From: Rhodophyticola sp. CCM32
GTDB lineage: Bacteria; Pseudomonadota; Alphaproteobacteria; Rhodobacterales; Rhodobacteraceae
Length of the DNA stretch: 64,000 nt
Assembly: GCF_004751985.1 (NCBI RefSeq)
Contig: NZ_CP038492.1
Coordinates: 1,984,001-2,048,000 of the forward strand
Direction: 5' to 3'
Shown: positions 62,737 to 64,000 of the stretch, piece after piece
Layout: each line of letters starts with the position of its first letter
Position numbering within the stretch: the first letter of the stretch is position 1
Notes under the pieces: generated by a model
Databases searched by the model: none
The model's input: only the letters and a program-made list of their open reading frames with translations
What the model was told of the DNA's origin: nothing
Program-made: the position numbers and the translations under genes

Positions 62737-63780
62737 ATGATTGCACATGAGACAGGACAGATCGCCATTCTCGGCCCGCTGGCCGCCATCGCGCGGTTTG
62801 GCCTTGTGGTGGCGCTGACCTTTCTGGGGCTTCTGGCCCTGACCTTTTTCATCGGCCGCGTGGTCCCGATTGACCCGGTGCTGGCCGTGGTCGGGGATCG
62901 CGCCACCAATGCGCAATATGAGGCCGCGCGCGTGGCCATGGGGCTGGACCGCCCGATGATCGTGCAATTCGCCAGCTATGTGCTGGATGTGCTCAAAGGC
63001 GATCTGGGCCTCTCGATCTCCACCAACCGGCCCGTGGCCGAGGATCTGGCCCGGGTCTTTCCCGCAACGCTTGAAATGGCCTCGCTTGGCATTCTGATCG
63101 GGGTCGGGCTGGGCATCCCCGCCGGTGTTCTGGCCGCGTCCCATCAGGGCCGGTGGATTGATCAGGTGATCCGGGTGTTTGCCCTGCTGGGTTATTCCGT
63201 ACCCGCCTTCTGGCTGGGGCTGGTCGGGCTGGCGGTTTTCTATGCCGGGCTTGGCTGGGTCTCGGGGCCCGGCCGGGTTGATATTTTCTATGACGGGCTG
63301 GTGCCCACGGTGACCGGCCTGCTGGTGGTTGACAGCATTCTTGCCGGTGACTGGGATGTGCTGCAAAGCGCCCTGTCGCATCTGGTGCTGCCCGCCACGA
63401 TCCTGGGGGTCTTCAGCCTGGCCTATATCGCACGGATGACCCGCTCATTCATGCTGGACCAGTTGAGCCAGGAATATGTGACAACCGCGCGGGTCAAGGG
63501 CGTGCCGGAATGGCGGGTGATCTGGGTCCATGCCTTTGGCGCGATACGGGTGCCGCTGATCACCGTTATCGGCCTGTCTTATGCGGGCCTGCTGGAAGGG
63601 TCGGTGATGATCGAAACCGTCTTTTCCTGGCCCGGCATCGGCAATTACCTGACCACCGCCCTGTTCAATGCCGATATGAATGCGGTTCTGGGCGCGACAC
63701 TTGTCATCGGCTCGGTGTTCATCGTGATCAACAAAATCTCTGACGTGCTGTATCGTCTGCTTGACCCGAGGAGCCGATAG
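62737..63780 (+). CDS. Peptide-type ABC transporter permease (DppB-like)
   Basis: Inner-membrane permease (347 aa) with about six helices. The binding-protein-dependent permease loop EYVTTARVKGVPEWRVIWVHAFG (the EAA motif region) and SVMIETVFSWPGIG are typical of DppB/OppB. An N-terminal periplasmic segment with RVVPIDPVLAVVGDRAT is normal for the family. I chose the ATG at 62737. It is followed directly by the DppC-like gene. Confidence 0.93.
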   Translation: MIAHETGQIAILGPLAAIARFGLVVALTFLGLLALTFFIGRVVPIDPVLAVVGDRATNAQYEAARVAMGLDRPMIVQFASYVLDVLKGDLGLSISTNRPVAEDLARVFPATLEMASLGILIGVGLGIPAGVLAASHQGRWIDQVIRVFALLGYSVPAFWLGLVGLAVFYAGLGWVSGPGRVDIFYDGLVPTVTGLLVVDSILAGDWDVLQSALSHLVLPATILGVFSLAYIARMTRSFMLDQLSQEYVTTARVKGVPEWRVIWVHAFGAIRVPLITVIGLSYAGLLEGSVMIETVFSWPGIGNYLTTALFNADMNAVLGATLVIGSVFIVINKISDVLYRLLDPRSR

Positions 63781-64000
63781 ATGCGGGCCTGGTTGCTGGA
63801 TGACAGCCCCGCCTCGCGCGGTCAGGCCGCCGCCGGGCGGGCCTATCGCATGGCCGCAAACCTGATGCGCAACCCGCTGGCGGTGCTGGGCGGTCTGATC
63901 ATCCTGATCCTGATCCTGACAGCCGGTTTCGCCCCCTGGATCGCGCCGGAAAGCCCGGTGGGTCAGGATCTGTCCAACCGTCTTCTGCCGCCTTCCGGCG
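63781..64000 (+). CDS. Peptide-type ABC transporter permease (DppC-like), N-terminal part
   Basis: The first ~73 residues of the second permease, starting right after the dppB-like stop. MRAWLLDDSPASRGQAAAGR precedes a first membrane helix (AVLGGLIILILILTAGFAPW) and a periplasmic loop, as in DppC/OppC. It is cut by the window end; the ATP-binding subunits probably follow. Confidence 0.9.
   Translation, partial: MRAWLLDDSPASRGQAAAGRAYRMAANLMRNPLAVLGGLIILILILTAGFAPWIAPESPVGQDLSNRLLPPSG

Noticed and set aside
1..64000. tRNA, rRNA, tmRNA, RNase P RNA or SRP RNA genes
   Set aside because: I looked for their conserved cores (for example tRNA T-loop GGTTCGAATCC-like sites and RNase P GAGGAAAGTCC) and found none that fold properly. 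A short-lived candidate TTCGAACGCG at 53915 and 38099 belongs to the miniature elements.

Overview
This 64 kb window is high-GC chromosomal DNA of an alphaproteobacterium, most likely a member of the Rhodobacterales (Rhodobacteraceae/Roseobacteraceae). The reasons are the gene order of the division and cell-wall (dcw) cluster, the extended mraZ leader, a DUF1127 gene followed by a CCUCCUCCC-loop RNA array (so far known from this group), the amiC-mrcA-prfB order, and the general protein character. I saw no rRNA, tRNA, CRISPR array, prophage or plasmid backbone.

Layout. 1-8,151 is the leftward dcw cluster mraZ-rsmH-ftsL-ftsI-murE-murF-mraY-(murD, cut by the window edge), with a long structured leader before mraZ (8,152-8,510). 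8,780-18,658 holds the mrp Fe-S carrier gene, an MFS transporter, the DUF1127 gene with its RNA-hairpin array, an Lrp/LysE regulator-exporter pair, a gene-free structured stretch (13.1-14.0 kb), a small membrane protein, an esterase, a pirin and a glutamate dehydrogenase. 18,941-21,760 is a three-gene TadG/TadE-like set. 22,126-33,301 holds tpiA, a secreted PPC-like protein, a cytochrome P450, a DUF2807 protein, uvrA, an MFS transporter and a large secreted vWA protein with five C-terminal repeats. 33,540-47,505 holds lpd, a secreted hydrolase, DUF924, MFS, queA, a YhdP/AsmA-like giant, bcp-DUF455, an M23 peptidase-bactofilin pair and an EmrB-like exporter. 47,475-49,620 is a DUF2189 gene broken by a mini-transposon, then an IS110-type insertion sequence. 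49,836-64,000 holds prfB, mrcA, amiC, an aminotransferase, an M48 protease, a DsbA-like protein, and a divergent peptide-ABC locus (M24 peptidase, binding protein, XRE-cupin regulator, two permeases, the last cut by the edge).

Many genes serve the cell envelope: peptidoglycan precursor synthesis and septal transpeptidation (dcw), PBP1a and AmiC, the M23-bactofilin pair, the periplasmic protease/DsbA pair and the AsmA-like protein.

The most notable non-coding content has three parts. (1) A DUF1127 gene is followed by six hairpins with CCTCCC-type loops and a terminator, matching the CcaF1/CcsR (CuckOo) sRNA arrangement. (2) Miniature TA-flanked elements with inverted termini (families A-E) are scattered through intergenic DNA. 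One 102-bp copy interrupts the DUF2189 gene, and removing it with one TA restores an open frame exactly. (3) Two genes (rsmH and the PPC-like protein) carry apparent one-base losses in G homopolymers, which may be sequence errors or real phase variation or decay.
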